Part shown: positions 11,044 to 24,370 of the stretch, piece after piece
Layout: every line of letters begins with the position of its first letter
How positions within the stretch are numbered: position 1 is the first letter of the stretch
Assembly (NCBI RefSeq): GCF_026151205.1
Contig: NC_087073.1
Span: forward strand, 7,461,001-7,525,000
DNA from: Bolinopsis microptera
Lineage: Eukaryota; Ctenophora; Tentaculata; Lobata; Bolinopsidae
Reading direction: 5' to 3'
DNA length: 64,000 nucleotides
Notes under the pieces: generated by a model
The model's database searches: none
Seen by the model: the letters and a program-made list of their open reading frames with translations, nothing else
What the model was told of the DNA's origin: nothing
Translations under genes and position numbers: made by a program

Positions 11044-13152
11044 ATGTTGATATCTTACAGTTGCAAATTAATGGTATTATTATACACTCCCTCTTCAAAC
11101 ACAGCCTGGTCGTCACCCTCCCATGATATGAACATATTGAGCTTTGCAGACAGAGCAGAATATGATAACACAACTATCAGAGAACTTCTCAACCCCCCAA
11201 AAGACGCTGAGTTTTGTGTTCCTGCCGCAGGAACGAGGCTGTCTTATCTGAAAGATCCTGTAGCTTGGATAAACTCTTACTCGGGCCACGTGAATGAGTT
11301 CACTGAAGACGATCACTATTTGGAGTATGTTGTAGGTTTGCTGGAAGCAATCGTTAATAGCTCGCCCTACAGCGGTCAAGATGTTTACTCCCCAATTCTT
11401 CTGCTGGAAAAGGTTGTGACAAGAAAAGCTCTGATGCAACGTAGAGACCCCATGAGGACTGCTCTGCGACTACAAAGTCGTCTACTTGAGTATGCCAAGA
11501 TTGAGAACGATAACAACTCGATATATGATCGGAGCATTGAAAAGTTGGAACTGATTCCCAAAAAGTTTGCTTTGTCTTTGATGGAAGTCTGTGTCACACC
11601 TATTGAAGTCATCAAACTTATGAGATTAGACGATGACACAATGTTCCAAGATGTACTTCAATCCAAAAATGTGGAGCTCGTGGCCTCCAAAATATATCAG
11701 AAAGTGGTATGGAAGAAGTTTTGGGGATCTGAAGCTATAATGAAAAAGAAGGCTCGAAGTGGAAACTTGACCCAAACATTTTACGTCGCTAAAAGGATTG
11801 CTATTTTCCTTTTCTGGAATATATTCTATATTCCCGCTGCCATTTTCACAAGAGATGACAGAATAAGTAGGAAAAGACGAGCTATTTTCTTCTCCCCCTT
11901 TTCCTCCTACCTAGCTGACCTCTTGAACTACAGTATGTTAATTACATTCCTCTTGGTTGTAATTATGTATACTGAACCTGACCCCAAAGTAGCTCATGAA
12001 CTCGTACAAAAACTAATCGAGGGCGAAATAAAAGCTGAGAATGACACCAATTTCAAAGTTGGGGCAGATGGAAGTGTCATGATGAGGCTTCCAAATCCAA
12101 AGATCCCCTTTTCAGAGTGGCTGTTATGGACTTGCATTTTTGCAAGGGTTCTATCAGAGTTGTACCAAGCCTATTCTAAGAAAGGAAAAACATTGCAGAA
12201 AAAATTGAACAGGTACTTCAAGAGTTTTTACAATATCACAGACATTTTTCTCATTATATTGCTTCTAACTAGTATGATATCTAAACTCTACACATTCCTG
12301 AAGTCGTGGATGTTTGGAGTATACGTCAGTATTGACCATCTTGTTCTGGACCCTGATCCTTCTGACATGAACCGTAATGCATCCAACAGTACTAACCGTG
12401 ATTCCTTCGCTGAATTAGTGCATCACGAGCTTATATTCACCATCTATTTCTACTGCACTGGGGCTGTGGTAGCTCTAGTTCATCTGCTCCAGGTCTACAC
12501 AATCCATATTCCTGGTTTGGGTCCCTTGATATTGTCAGCTAAAAGAACATTTGTCGAGGTATCTGGATTGGTCTTCATCTATCTGTTCGTCATAGCAGGC
12601 TTCCTTATTCCCATCGTAGGCATGATGACTTGCTACCGAGTAGTCCATGGTATTGACGGAGTTGGAGCTGATGATGAAAATGATTTTTACTACTTTGCAA
12701 CTTTCGGTAAAGCGCTTGTAACACTGGTGTGGACAATGTTTGGAGGATTGGACGTCGAGCACAGATCTAACTTACATAGATCACGTGATACCTTGACCAC
12801 CGTCTTTATAGTCATCCTGCTTGTGCTCTACGCAATCATCCTGGGTCTGTTGTGCATGAACCTGGTGATCGCCATCATAGTTGACGTCTACAGCAAAGTA
12901 ACTGCTGACAAATACGCAGACTGGCGGTTTTCTCAGTTTGAGTGTATAATTGACTACAGTGGTGGGTCGAATGAGGGTGACGGAATGCCCTTCCTCTTTC
13001 CAATGTGTATTCCGTACATACTTTATTCAATGCTAATCCAGCCGTGGAACGAAAAGAAGTATCAAGAGAAAAATCACTCTGAGATGGTGGAAGACAATCA
13101 ATTTGCTAGATTTCTTTGCCAGTGCAGACTTGATCAACCGATTGACGAATGA
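11044..13152 (+). CDS. TRPC-like cation channel, copy 1
   Basis: A 702-codon uninterrupted frame. Residues about 28-240 are soluble; the part around DRSIEKLELIPKKFALSLME resembles the pre-S1 region of short TRP channels. Hydrophobic segments lie near residues 248-268, 292-312, 355-372, 395-418, 463-485, 506-528 and 585-617. A pore loop (FGKALVTLVWTMFGGLDVE, about 553-571) sits before the last one, and its W-x-(M/I)FG sequence matches the TRPC pore. S6 ends LCMNLVIAIIVDVYSKV. A plasma-membrane non-selective cation channel is inferred. Ankyrin repeats usual for TRPC are not visible, so they are lost or on unseen upstream exons. The ATG at 11128 aligns with an ATG in copy 2 and may be the true start; a possible splice acceptor lies at 11060. 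The gene is unusual here in having no introns. Copy 2 follows 4.2 kb downstream in the same orientation. Confidence 0.85.
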   Translation: MLISYSCKLMVLLYTPSSNTAWSSPSHDMNILSFADRAEYDNTTIRELLNPPKDAEFCVPAAGTRLSYLKDPVAWINSYSGHVNEFTEDDHYLEYVVGLLEAIVNSSPYSGQDVYSPILLLEKVVTRKALMQRRDPMRTALRLQSRLLEYAKIENDNNSIYDRSIEKLELIPKKFALSLMEVCVTPIEVIKLMRLDDDTMFQDVLQSKNVELVASKIYQKVVWKKFWGSEAIMKKKARSGNLTQTFYVAKRIAIFLFWNIFYIPAAIFTRDDRISRKRRAIFFSPFSSYLADLLNYSMLITFLLVVIMYTEPDPKVAHELVQKLIEGEIKAENDTNFKVGADGSVMMRLPNPKIPFSEWLLWTCIFARVLSELYQAYSKKGKTLQKKLNRYFKSFYNITDIFLIILLLTSMISKLYTFLKSWMFGVYVSIDHLVLDPDPSDMNRNASNSTNRDSFAELVHHELIFTIYFYCTGAVVALVHLLQVYTIHIPGLGPLILSAKRTFVEVSGLVFIYLFVIAGFLIPIVGMMTCYRVVHGIDGVGADDENDFYYFATFGKALVTLVWTMFGGLDVEHRSNLHRSRDTLTTVFIVILLVLYAIILGLLCMNLVIAIIVDVYSKVTADKYADWRFSQFECIIDYSGGSNEGDGMPFLFPMCIPYILYSMLIQPWNEKKYQEKNHSEMVEDNQFARFLCQCRLDQPIDE

Positions 13153-15309
13153 CAATGATTGAGCTCGAGCATTACATTCCAAATGAGCTTTTCCTATCCT
13201 TGGATAGTGGATATCCATAACAACAATATATTATAGTCGTGGACAAAATTTGGGAAATTTAATTATTTTCCTTTCCAACATTATTAAGTTCGTGCACTTC
13301 TTCGAGCCATGCTACAGATGGTATACTAATACTAATTACCCACACAATATGCTCAAACTACATAATAAGCAAATTTACACTATTTGTTCCGACGTTTAGC
13401 TAAAATTTTAACACTATAATAACGTAAGACGTTAAAGCTCACTCAGCACATTATATTAATCTCAGCTGGCTGTACTCACTACTCATACCCACAATTCTCA
13501 TATTCGTGTTAGAATCTGGGAATTCAACCACATTGTATTATATGTAAAGTGTACATGCCAGTTTAATTCACGGATCCATGTTAAGATAACTCGTAGCGAT
13601 ATTGGATCCGTCAGCTCTTACAGTATCAAGCATTGATAGATATTATGATGTGTTCATTACCAAGAATATCAAATCGTTCGTTTACAAAACGTCCTTTTCT
13701 GGGAAAGTAATTTTCCGGATCGTATAATTGGGAGATTCCTCCTGCACTGATTCTACTTTTTAGATAAAACTATACTTTCGAAATGAAATTTGGCATTATA
13801 ATGGTTGTTAAATTAGTGATATTAGGTTTTTCTGTAGTATACAAACTGAAAAACCTGCAAATCGAAAGACTAGATTTCTTAAAATGAAATTCTTTGGTTA
13901 ATTGTGTTAATACTTGTTCGACCTAAAAAGATTTATTTTTGAGATCAGATTATATTATATAATAACATGTACCATTAGATGTTTATAAAGTTCTTGTAGA
14001 TTTTATTTTGATAATATTGAATCTAATTCTAAATACTTTTTAAAATGCTTCCTCTCATTCGTGTCCAAGAAACAGTAAAATTATAATTGTTATCCGAAAT
14101 TTTAAATCTTCAACTCTCGATCCAAATTAATAAATTCATAATAAGTTCATACATAATTCATATGTCCACTCAAGCCGCAAATCGCTTTGAGACTAAAATA
14201 ATGACGACAATTATATGAGCTGTTCCGACTTATACGAACAATCAGCCATCTAAAACTAAATACTATTTATCTATTTATTTATTCAATTTACTCTGTTTGA
14301 CTATTATAAGTGCCTCAGAACCCTTTTTGATGACCACTTAACAACCATAAGTTGAGTTGAAGTAGACAAACTGCTCCATCTAAATATCTTTAACAACCCA
14401 ACTTTATCAGGTTTTTAGGCTCGTTAAGTTCATTAGTAACAGCTAATGATGGTGTTCTCCTCGGCTTTCTGAGAATTTGTCTCGATAAAGTTACCACTCC
14501 CGGCTCATTATCAAAGTTATAGTTATGGTATCGTGTTAATAGTTAAATATCAGGATCCCAATGTTATTGTCCCGTGGCTGCCATTACTGAGATTTTCTCT
14601 GACTATTATTACATCAAACTCAAATTTGACGGAGAATTGTTTGATGAGCGTCTCAAAACATGAAAACGATTATTTTTTAACCCTAATTCGGATCCTCAAA
14701 GAACCGTTTCCAGGTTCTGAGACACTCATCAAACGACATTCCGTCAAATGTGGTCATATTTTTGGAAAATGGGACTGTGCCATGCCTAAGCAGCCATTAA
14801 CTTCGCGATTCAATTATGATAATTACTTAATGTGAATGCGGTCATGTCACTATTAGCTGTGAGCTGTTAAATTACGGTAAGTTGATACTGAAAGTAAATT
14901 GGACTCATGTCAGTCATTGCATAATTTGTTATTAAACCAAGATACGAAACGTTAATCTTGATTAGAGTATGGAAACTACCAATGTAAATCTGTCTGTGTT
15001 GTCACGTCAGTATTGGTCAATGGATTTTGTACCACCCTTGTCGCTCATTTGTAAACCTAAATTATTGATATTTAAGTTTAAAAGCAGTGGTAGCTGTTGT
15101 CGTCAGATTATTTTCGCAAGCAACCTTTTCCGTTTCATTGTTAGCTTTTGTGAGTCCAGATGTGATAATAAGACAATTGATTTGTAAAGTCAACGGCCAT
15201 AACGACGCAGTTAGATCCGGCTTTGCACAGGCGGAACGGTTTCCTGATTTTGACTCAAACATCGATCGATTGCATCTCCCCAAACGAGGGAGTTTAAGAA
15301 ACCTTTTCC
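13153..15309. other. Spacer between the TRP copies
   Basis: AT-rich DNA without a supported gene or clear repeat. A 92-codon frame (15087-15365) overlaps the start of copy 2 in a different frame; it shows no domain and is treated as chance. Confidence 0.45.
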
Positions 15310-17273
15310 ATGAACAACCTGCCTATGAACGTTATATTGAACTTTGCAGAGAGAGCAGAATATGATAACAGAACAATCAGAGAACTTCTCAACCCCCGAC
15401 CTCATGTTGAGTTTTGTGTTCCTGTCGAAGGAACGAGGCTAGATTATATGAAGGATCCTGTAGCTTGGATAAACTCTTACTCGGGCCACGTGACAGAGTT
15501 CACTGAAGACGATCACTATTTGGAGTATGTTTTAGGTTTGCTGGAAGCAATCGTTAATAGCTCGCCCTACAGCGGTCAAGATGTTTACTCCCCAATTCTT
15601 CTACTGGAAAAGGTTGTGACAAGAAAAGCTCTGATGCAACGTAGAGACCCCATGAGGACTGCTCTGCGACTACAAAGTCGTCTACTTGAGTATGCCAAGA
15701 TTGAGAACGATAACAACTCGATATATGATCGGAGCATTGAAAAGTTGGAACTGATTCCCAAAAATTTTGCTTTGTCTCTGATGGCAGTCTGTGTCACACC
15801 TATTGAAGTTATTAAACTTATGAGATTGGACGATGACACAATGCTACTAGATGTGTTTGAATCTATGAATGTGGAACTCGTGGCTTCGAAAATATACCAA
15901 AAGGTTGTCTGGCAAAAGTTCTGGGGATCAGAAGCCATAGTTTTCACGAAGGCCCGAAGTGGACGATTTACCCAAACTTTTTACGTTGCAAAAAGGGCCG
16001 CTATTTTCCTTTTCTGGAACTTATTCTACATCCCGGCAGCATTTTTCTCCATAGATAAAGGAAGAAGAAGGAAAAGACGAGCTGTTTTCTTCTCCCCCTT
16101 TTCCTCCTACCTAGCTGACCTTCTGAACTACAGTATGTTGATTACATTCCTCTTGGTGGTTATTATGGTTACTGCTCCCGACCCCAAATTTGTTGATGAC
16201 CTTCTTCAAAAACTAACTCAGGGCGAAATAACAATTGAGAACGACACTAATTTCAAAGTGGGAATTGATGGAAATGTCATGATGAAGCTCCATGACCCAG
16301 AAATACCTACCTCAGAATATCTGTTATGGGCGAGCATTTTTGCACGGGTTCTTACGGAGTGTTACCAAGCGTATTCAAAGAAAGGGAAAATGATGAGGGA
16401 TAAGTTGAAGATGTATTTTAAGAGTTTTTACAACGTGACAGATGTTTTCCTGATAATATTGCTCGTGACCGGCATGGTCTTCAAACTCTATGCTCTTTTC
16501 AAATCCCAGATGTTTGGAGCGTATGTAAGCATCGACCATGATGCTCAGCATGTACAACACGAACTGATTTTCACTATATATTTCTACTGCACTGGGGCTG
16601 TGGTGGCTCTAGTTCATCTGCTCAGGTCTACACAATCCATATTCCTGGTTTGGGTCCCTTGATATTGTCAGCTAAAAGAACATTTGTCGAGGTATCTGGA
16701 TTGGTCTTCATCTATCTGTTCGTCATAGCGGGCTTCCTTATTCCCATCGTAGGCATGATGACTTGCTACAGAGGTGTCCACGGTATCGACGGAGTTGATG
16801 ATGAGGATGACTTTTACTACTTTGGATCTTTTGGCAATGCAGTTATAACACTTGTCTGGACCATGTTTGGAGGGTTGGACGTAGAAGACAGAATAAACTT
16901 ACAAAGATCACGTGACACCACAACCACCGTGTTCATGATCATCCTGCTTGTGCTCTACGCCATCATCCTGGGTCTCTTGTGCATGAACCTGGTGATCGCC
17001 ATCATAGTTGACGTCTACAGCAAAGTAACCTCTGACAAGCATGCAGAATGGAGGTTTTCTCAGTTCGAGTCCATCATAGACTACAGTCGTGGGTCGAATG
17101 ATGGTGACGGAATGCCGTTCCTGTTTCCGCTGTGCATTCCGTACATATTTCACTACATGATCATCCGGCCATGGATGATGACGGAGTTTAAAAAGAAGAG
17201 CGATCGTGTAATGGGAAATGAAAACCATTTTGCTAGATTTCTTTGTCAGTACAGACTAACTGAACAGGACTGA
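15310..17273 (+). pseudogene. TRPC-like channel, copy 2, with one frameshift
   Basis: Homologous to copy 1 along its whole length, from NFAERAEYDN to the C-terminus (FLCQYRLTEQD). The frame is open from 15310 to the S5 region, then shifts at about 16621-16624, where copy 1 has CTGCTCCAGG and this copy has CTGCTCAGG (one C missing). Translation in the first frame ends at 16662. The rest (pore FGNAVITLVWTMFGGLDVE, S6 and tail) continues in another frame to 17273. Apart from that base the copy is intact, with no further stop, so it is either a very young pseudogene or a functional gene carrying an assembly or sequencing error. Differences from copy 1 include a shorter S4-S5 extracellular segment and a diverged stretch at the start of S1. 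The ATG at 15325 aligns with that at 11128 in copy 1. Confidence 0.8.
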
Positions 17274-18278
17274 ACCGAATCTTAAAGCATTATTTTTGCC
17301 GCCCTAAATCAATACTTCATCTAGAGTTTTGTGAATTCAGCAATAGCAGCTGACATGTTGAATTACCTTCAGTAAAAGAGGGGACATTGAACTGAATTAG
17401 ACACTGATTTATACATTATTTTTGTAAAAGTGACTTATAAATTAGCATGATCCACATAAGTTTTGATTTTTAATATTTTCTGGAGATTACAAACTGTAAT
17501 CAAGAAGATCAGTTGAATACGTGTACATATCCGATTTAGAGTCTTTTATTTGAGACCACATTATTTTCAAGCATAAGTTATCTTTTAGCTCAGTATTCAT
17601 GATATTTTCTGGGATGACCAGTTCAAACACTGCTGAGTATAAGTCAAATATCTTAAAAGCAGTGTTATTAAATTTCAATTTATTTAGATTATTATTACTG
17701 ATCTGATTCTACGAAGATGATTCCGTTTATTTGAAAATTGAGTCTGAAAATAGAAGAAAATTATCAGATGCTGTTAATATCAATCATTGAAGTTTACAAA
17801 CAGTCCTGTATCATATGACTAATTCCAGAACAATAATATCATTGTACAACAATCCTACACAAACTCCAGTAATATATTTTACATCAGAACTTAGGAATTC
17901 CAATTCCCATGAGATTGGATCATGATTGAGTTGGTGTTATTTGTGAGGATTGCGCTAAACACATCACTACACTATTCTCGTGTACACCAGCAGAAATAGC
18001 TGAAGCCGCAAATTTCGCCAGAATTTAGATCACAACGAAAATATTCTGACTACGGTCATAACCTGATTTACGCCTGAAAAAAAATCTTTATAAATTACGT
18101 GTTTCCAGAATATCCGGGCTTCAGCAACACTTCTTATTCTATCAACTCTCCAGTTTCAACCAAGAAATCAACTTAAAGTAATGAGAGAGTGAGAAATTAA
18201 TTTGATCGCAAAAAGTGATTATCTAAGTCTGGTTACTTTCAGTGTAAAGTTATGGTATTGTTCAGGATGGGTAGTGTT

Positions 18279-18680
18279 CTTATATGTGTGTGTGGGTGTA
18301 ATAGATACCTAATGTGTGGGTGTGGGTGTAATAGATACTTAATATATGTGTGTGTGTGTAATAGATACCTAATGTGTGGGTGTGGGTGTAATAGATACTT
18401 TGTATATGTGTGTGGGTGTAATAGATACCTAATATGTGTGTGTGGGTGTAATAGATACCTAATATATGTGTGTGGGTGTAATAGATACCTAATATGTGTG
18501 TGTGTGGGTAGAAAAAACCTAATATGTGTGTGTGGGTGTAATAGATACATAATATGTGTGTGTGGTTGTAATAGATACCTAATATATGTGTGTGGGTGTA
18601 ATAGATACTTTATATGTGTGTGTGTGGGTGTAATAGATATCTAATATGTGTGTGTGGTTGTAATAGATAACTAATACGTT
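18279..18680. repeat. Minisatellite, about 30-bp unit, about 13 copies
   Basis: The units follow the pattern GTGTGTGGGTGTAATAGATA plus CCTAATATGT with small changes (CCT/CTT, TG-run length). Because the unit is a multiple of three, both strands show long open frames; these are artefacts and not genes. Confidence 0.92.
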
Positions 18681-21019
18681 ACGTCATACGTGTGTAATAA
18701 TTGATTGGATGGCCTGATAAAGTTTGTTAAGCTGATAAATATTGTGCAATTTTCGATATCGAAAGTTTCCATAGTTTTAGTTTCGTTGTCAAACTTACAT
18801 AAGATAGACGACTCTGAAAGCAGTTAAATAAATTAATCAAATAATTATGCCTGTATACCAAGGGTTAATTCTAATAATAGTCTCTTGATCCTACATTCCC
18901 AGGATTATTGCAATAACTCTCAATCGATTAAACCTAATTTCTTCCCATTCCTAAACGCAATTCTTCAATACAGACACAAATCCAAGCTTTTGTTCAGCGT
19001 GTGTAGAAATTCAATCACAGTCCCAAAATGACATTCTGTGCGGAATTAGAAATATTTGATACACAGTTTAGAGTATACCGTATATAGATATCATACTGTC
19101 GGGGACTAGTGTTAACATTACACACATTGTGATGTGATGTGTACAATATGTAGCTTAGCAGGTGGCTGTACCATGGGGTGGACCAATATACAATATAATA
19201 TAGTTCAACCATCGGCTTATGTTTCTTAAGACTGTTGCAATAATGAACCTTGAAATAGTGCAGCATGAAGCAGCGGTGTGCGATTATTAAAATTCAAGGT
19301 ACATTCTATACCTTTACCATTCTACATAACTCTCTCTTTAATATAAATATAAAGTACAGTAGTGTAAAAAACGTGTTCTACAGGAGCTAATAAAGGTCAA
19401 TAGCCCCTCCCATGAGTGACTCTAATTGTGCTTTTAAACGGGCGAGCTGACATGTACATTGTGGTAATATTAGTACAGTGCCTGTGTCTGTATTGGAATT
19501 AAGAAGGGGTATGTGGTAATATTAGTAGAGTGCAAGTCAGCAAGTGTTACATCTGTGTTGGAGTTAAGAAGGGTAATTTGGAAGGTATGGTAGTAGTGTG
19601 GCATACCGTCATGTGTGTGGCTGTGTGCAGGCGTGGTTATAGTGTATGCAGCTGCTGTGGTATCCTGTGGTCACCACCTCAAATATTTGTAGTTATAAAT
19701 AGATGCGGAGTTATGTAAACACTGCTTAACTAAGTGTTAAAAGAACAAAAAAGAAGTGTATCTTTACAGACGATCTAATGGTACTGTACTTCCACTCTAC
19801 TTTTCTACTTTTAAAACAATACATAAGGGACGAAGAGGTAGGTGACTTAAAAGAGGCATGTGTTAGATCAAGGCGATGAAAAGTCTTGGAAACAATCTGA
19901 GTCGTTCACTGCACACCTCAGCTTATCTGGGTGAGTTTCAGTTCCTGTACACAATCAGCAGTGCTTAAATTACGAAAAATAAGATTTACAGGTAGACTTT
20001 GTACTGTAATTTGTTCTGAGACTGATAGCAGAATCAATTGGAAATTTGATATCATGAAGCATGTATCTTTATCTTAAACTGATGTTTCCAGTGTGCAATT
20101 TAAACTCAATTTTAATGAGATCATTATCTTTTGGATGTGAAGCAATTCTTTATTTTCTGGTTTGAATGTTTGAATGTTTGGATGTCGTCACAATCAAAAT
20201 ATATACTCCGAAAAGATTTTGCTGAATAAATCTTTATCTGATGAAAAATTATGTAAACTTGCTGAATCATAAATCTTCAATATTCAATGTTTTAAATTCT
20301 ATTATCGAATGTTTGTGTATGATATAAAGTGATTGTCAATGTTCCTTGAGCTGAAAATGATATTGACGGCTACAATCAAATATTTCATTTATTGAAAGTC
20401 TTTCATCAATGAAATAAACGGGTTTGACTGAATGCTATTTGATCATATCTGTACTGATAAGCAATGCATGCAACTTACTCGCCATATTATTATTATCACG
20501 AGATAACGTTTTAACAATGAATGCATCTGCTGAATATAGTGTATTCGTTGTTTAACGAGAGTCACATTAGCCCTCATGTAAGAAAAGAACGGAGGAGACA
20601 TACTCGCTGGTGATATAGTCATGAAGCACTCTCTTCTCACAATACATTAGAAGGTGATATAAAGGAAAACATGGTTTTAATCGATATCATCGTCATTTTT
20701 ATTAACCACATATTACATTTCAACCGCTATGTGTCTGTCAGTATTTAGCTCGCATGATTGCATTTCCATTCTGTCACGTGCTCATACTACAACTGTATGA
20801 CGTCATATTACGATGATTATATTTCAGATATAACAACAGTTGATATCATCGGGTATCCACAACTTCAGAAAACGTCTCCCCACGGTCAGTATGCCATTCT
20901 CTGGCTACAAGTTTTTTATTTTTAGGAACCTAATAACATAAGATTTAATTTACATTTTTACAATCTTCCTGCATTCCTTGCGTCAATGGTTAATGAAATG
21001 ACGCATATTACGTATCTAA

Positions 21020-21125
21020 TACGTAAATACTACGTAAATACTACGTAAATACTACGTAAATACTACGTAAATACTACGTAAATACTACGTAAATACTACG
21101 TAAATACTACGTAAATACTACGTAA
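21020..21125. repeat. Satellite of 11-bp units, about 9.5 copies
   Basis: Near-perfect head-to-tail copies of ACGTAAATACT. Each junction creates the palindrome TACGTA. The very low divergence points to recent expansion. There are no spacers of the kind seen in CRISPR arrays. Confidence 0.92.
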
Positions 21126-24100
21126 GACCATTATATCGTTTAACGTCAAACAATTTAAACTATCTAATTGAAGAATTTATCATTGTCTGATTTTGGAGAA
21201 GAAAACGGATACCAGAAAAATAATTAGATTAAGGGTAAACAAGATAGAGATTTCGTTACCATTAGTAGATTCTATAGAGCCCAATTATCTTCCTATCTGA
21301 TGAGATTGTCTAAACAAAATTTACACTCACATCACACACTTTCACCAGACATGCCTCTTATGCACGCTTATCACATGAATTTCTGACGTTATACGATAGT
21401 AGGCCCGTTTTTCTGAAAATAGCTTGTGTGAAAATAGTTTTACGGTGTGTATTACGAGTAATCAATAATGTTAATTATTAGTGCGTGGAAAAGTAATATT
21501 CGGTGAATAATTGTGGGTGTTTGTTTTGTGGCTGTGTATTACCATGGTGAACGAGCCACTGCCCTGACCTACATTGTTAAGATCCAATATATCTGTTTGT
21601 AATGTAAACATTGGTAGGTAAACACGAGTTATTTAGTTTAGATACATTATATAATATGTTTTAGTTTATGTAACTCGTAAATTATTCATACTAGCGGTAT
21701 GCCCGTCCTACGGACTACTAAATAGAGTTATCATCAATCGTCCAATCCCTTGTAGTAAGCTGTCCATCATCTAGTAGTAAGTAGAGAGTGTATGACTAGT
21801 GTAAGAACTCGAAGAGACACAGTAATCTCGATTCTTTGGTCTTCATCAATAGTGTACTAGCACTGTGATCACGGGCTTACCTCCATTTTGGTGTTAAAAT
21901 GGAGACCGGCAATCGGCATAGACGGAGTTAAACGTCGTCCTGCGGACTATTAGTCCTGCTTTAAAAATAGAAGTTCGTTCTGAGACAATAACAAATCAAA
22001 TCACCCAGGTAGGGGCTTGAACACTCCATTTCGTGCCCTCCTTAAAGTTTGATGCAGATATACCTACTGTATATATATATACAGTGACTTCATCGTGCCT
22101 TACAAGGAGTAAGATTAGCGACAATCAATTTTATAAAATTAAAAGTGGATGACCTATCCGACTAAATTTAATTTCAGCTTTGGAGTTAGGATGGGGAATT
22201 TAAGATTCTTCGAAACGTTCGAATATCATTAACGGAGTAATGAGCAAGTTGCAGCCTCATGATCAAAGTTTAAAAAGGCCATCTGGCATCTAATCATTAC
22301 GACACTTTACACACAATTTTATTTTTGTTTTAGTTATTGATTTATATTTAGATTTAGCTATTTTTAGCTATTTTTCCAAAAGTAGCCGGTTTTGGGTATG
22401 GGCATTGGGCGAGGGACGAATCATAATATGATGCTAAACGAATGGTATGCGCCCATTAAAATAGCATATTTTTATTGATGGGGTGGAATTGTTGGCCACA
22501 TTTTCCCTACGGAATCATCCTGTCTCACCAAAACTGGAAGTGATAACGATTACAATACGTACAAATCAGTCTAATTATGAACTTTTAATAATTAATAACA
22601 CCATATTTTTACATAAATATGATGTTGTATAATGTAGGGTTACATGTATTTTTATACTGTACTACAAAAAATAAAAATAAATGTGTACACAACATATTAT
22701 CACGATATTGAGGTGCTGGCTCCCAGTTGACGCCTTCTTGGACGACTAACTTGTTTAATCTTAAAATACATATAATAAGGTACTATAATTATACCAATAT
22801 GGCATACACCTGCATATTCTATATAACTGTTCGGTTACATAACACACAATCACACATGCTCCCGCGATCACATTCAGAATACAAGCATCTCAAAGTGACA
22901 GTTAAATTGCACTTAAATTGTGCTCGAGTTGAAAAGTTAGATTGCACTCGGGGTTCATAATATGTGCAAATGTATCGGTTTACAATCCATACTCTTATAA
23001 TATGGCCACACTCCGCAGTCGTAATTCTGTGCTGATAAGACTTTTGTATGCATAATGCATGTAAAAATATGAATAATGTGAGATAAAATATGAATAATTT
23101 GAATAAGCAGCATCTGAGATAAAAAAAAACGCCTCCAATCTTACTATAATATATATAAAGCAAGACGATATGTATTATATCTGTTGCCATTTTAATTAAA
23201 CTTCTTAACCATTTTCTTGAAAAAACCGTGAGAGATATACCGATGAAACATTTTTTGGCTGGGTCGAATGCTTTTATAGTCTTATGAACAATACTACGAA
23301 GGAATAAAAGGTACGCGGATAGAAAGGGACCCGGAAACAATGGGACCCGGATACAGTTCATCCTGCCATCTGACTTCTTATGTCAAATACTCAAATTATA
23401 CGAATCTATAGCACCGTTTTGAGTATTTACAGCTTTACTTAAGAAGTATTTCATTTGTTTACAAACATTGTGATTAGAAGTTAAAATGATTAAAATTGAT
23501 TTACCCATCTTGTTATCTAAGTAAGCTTACTTTAACGCCCAATACTTCGCCGTTGATATAAACAACATGCCAATGTGATCTGCTATACTTTCAATACACG
23601 AAATGTATTTGATAATTTGTGCACGTCAAGATTCTGATCTTACGGCTGTGTATGAGTGTGCAGGGTATTTAAATATGTGGAATTCCGAACACTTTACATT
23701 CCTTTCTGGGAATAGTGGAGCTCTGTTTGGTTCCCCTCATTCAATGTTGAAATTCATTTTACAGCGACTTGTACTGTGAAAAGTCTAAAGAATGGTCCAC
23801 AGGGTGGAGATCATATTGTGAACATTCTACAAGGTCTATATTAAGCAATATTATATTGTCTTAAGATTTCACTTCAAACACAGAAAATATCCCAAATTAA
23901 TGGTTGGTTAATATATCTACCTTACTCGGGATTATTATGACCGGGATAAAGTGGTGGGTTTAGGGTAATTTCGCCATATTTTTCCCGAACCACATTTTCA
24001 CCGGTCGTTAATAAACCCGCCTACTCAGCTTTTAGGGTTCCCAAGGGGTATGGGTGCTCATATTTTAATCGTTGTCTTATATTCACTAAAGAAGACTATT

Positions 24101-24370
24101 GGGACACTTGTTGTAGGTTTTTCGACTTCATTTGGCTAAAATTGCAAAAAATTCACCTTTTTTCCCAATTCTTGTCATATATCCTTATTGTCAAATTTGA
24201 TTTAAATAGGCCAATTTTTAATTTCTTAGGTATTGACTATCTCTACATAATGAAATAGGACTCAAAGTAAAATTAACAGTTAAATTAAAACTTGAACAAA
24301 CTAAAACTGATGAAAGGGATGATCCAGATGAAGATAACGAAGATGATTACAACTTATTGGAAGACTAAAC

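Larger units (their letters stand above)
17274..23915. other. Long intergenic stretch with tandem repeats
   Basis: No coding exon could be supported. It holds a 30-bp minisatellite (18279-18680) and an 11-bp satellite (21020-21125). The 180-codon minus-strand frame at 22819-23361 lacks splice sites, domains and complexity typical of a gene. At 21697 the sequence CTAGCGGTATGCCCGTCCTA resembles the 3' ends of some RTE/SINE elements, which is not enough for a call. Confidence 0.45.

Noticed and set aside
15087-15365. 92-codon frame overlapping the start of TRP copy 2
   Set aside because: It is in a different frame from the channel, has no counterpart upstream of copy 1 and no recognised domain.
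18239-18644. Open frames of 103 and 130 codons on both strands
   Set aside because: They fall entirely in the 30-bp minisatellite and exist only because the unit is a multiple of three.
21020-21125. CRISPR-like regular repeat
   Set aside because: The units are contiguous with no spacers, and the host is a eukaryote.
22819-23361. 180-codon minus-strand frame rich in hydrophobic residues
   Set aside because: No splice signals, domain or phase match with neighbours. Its composition is that of AT-rich non-coding DNA, and it could not be linked to the CTLD gene as a last exon.
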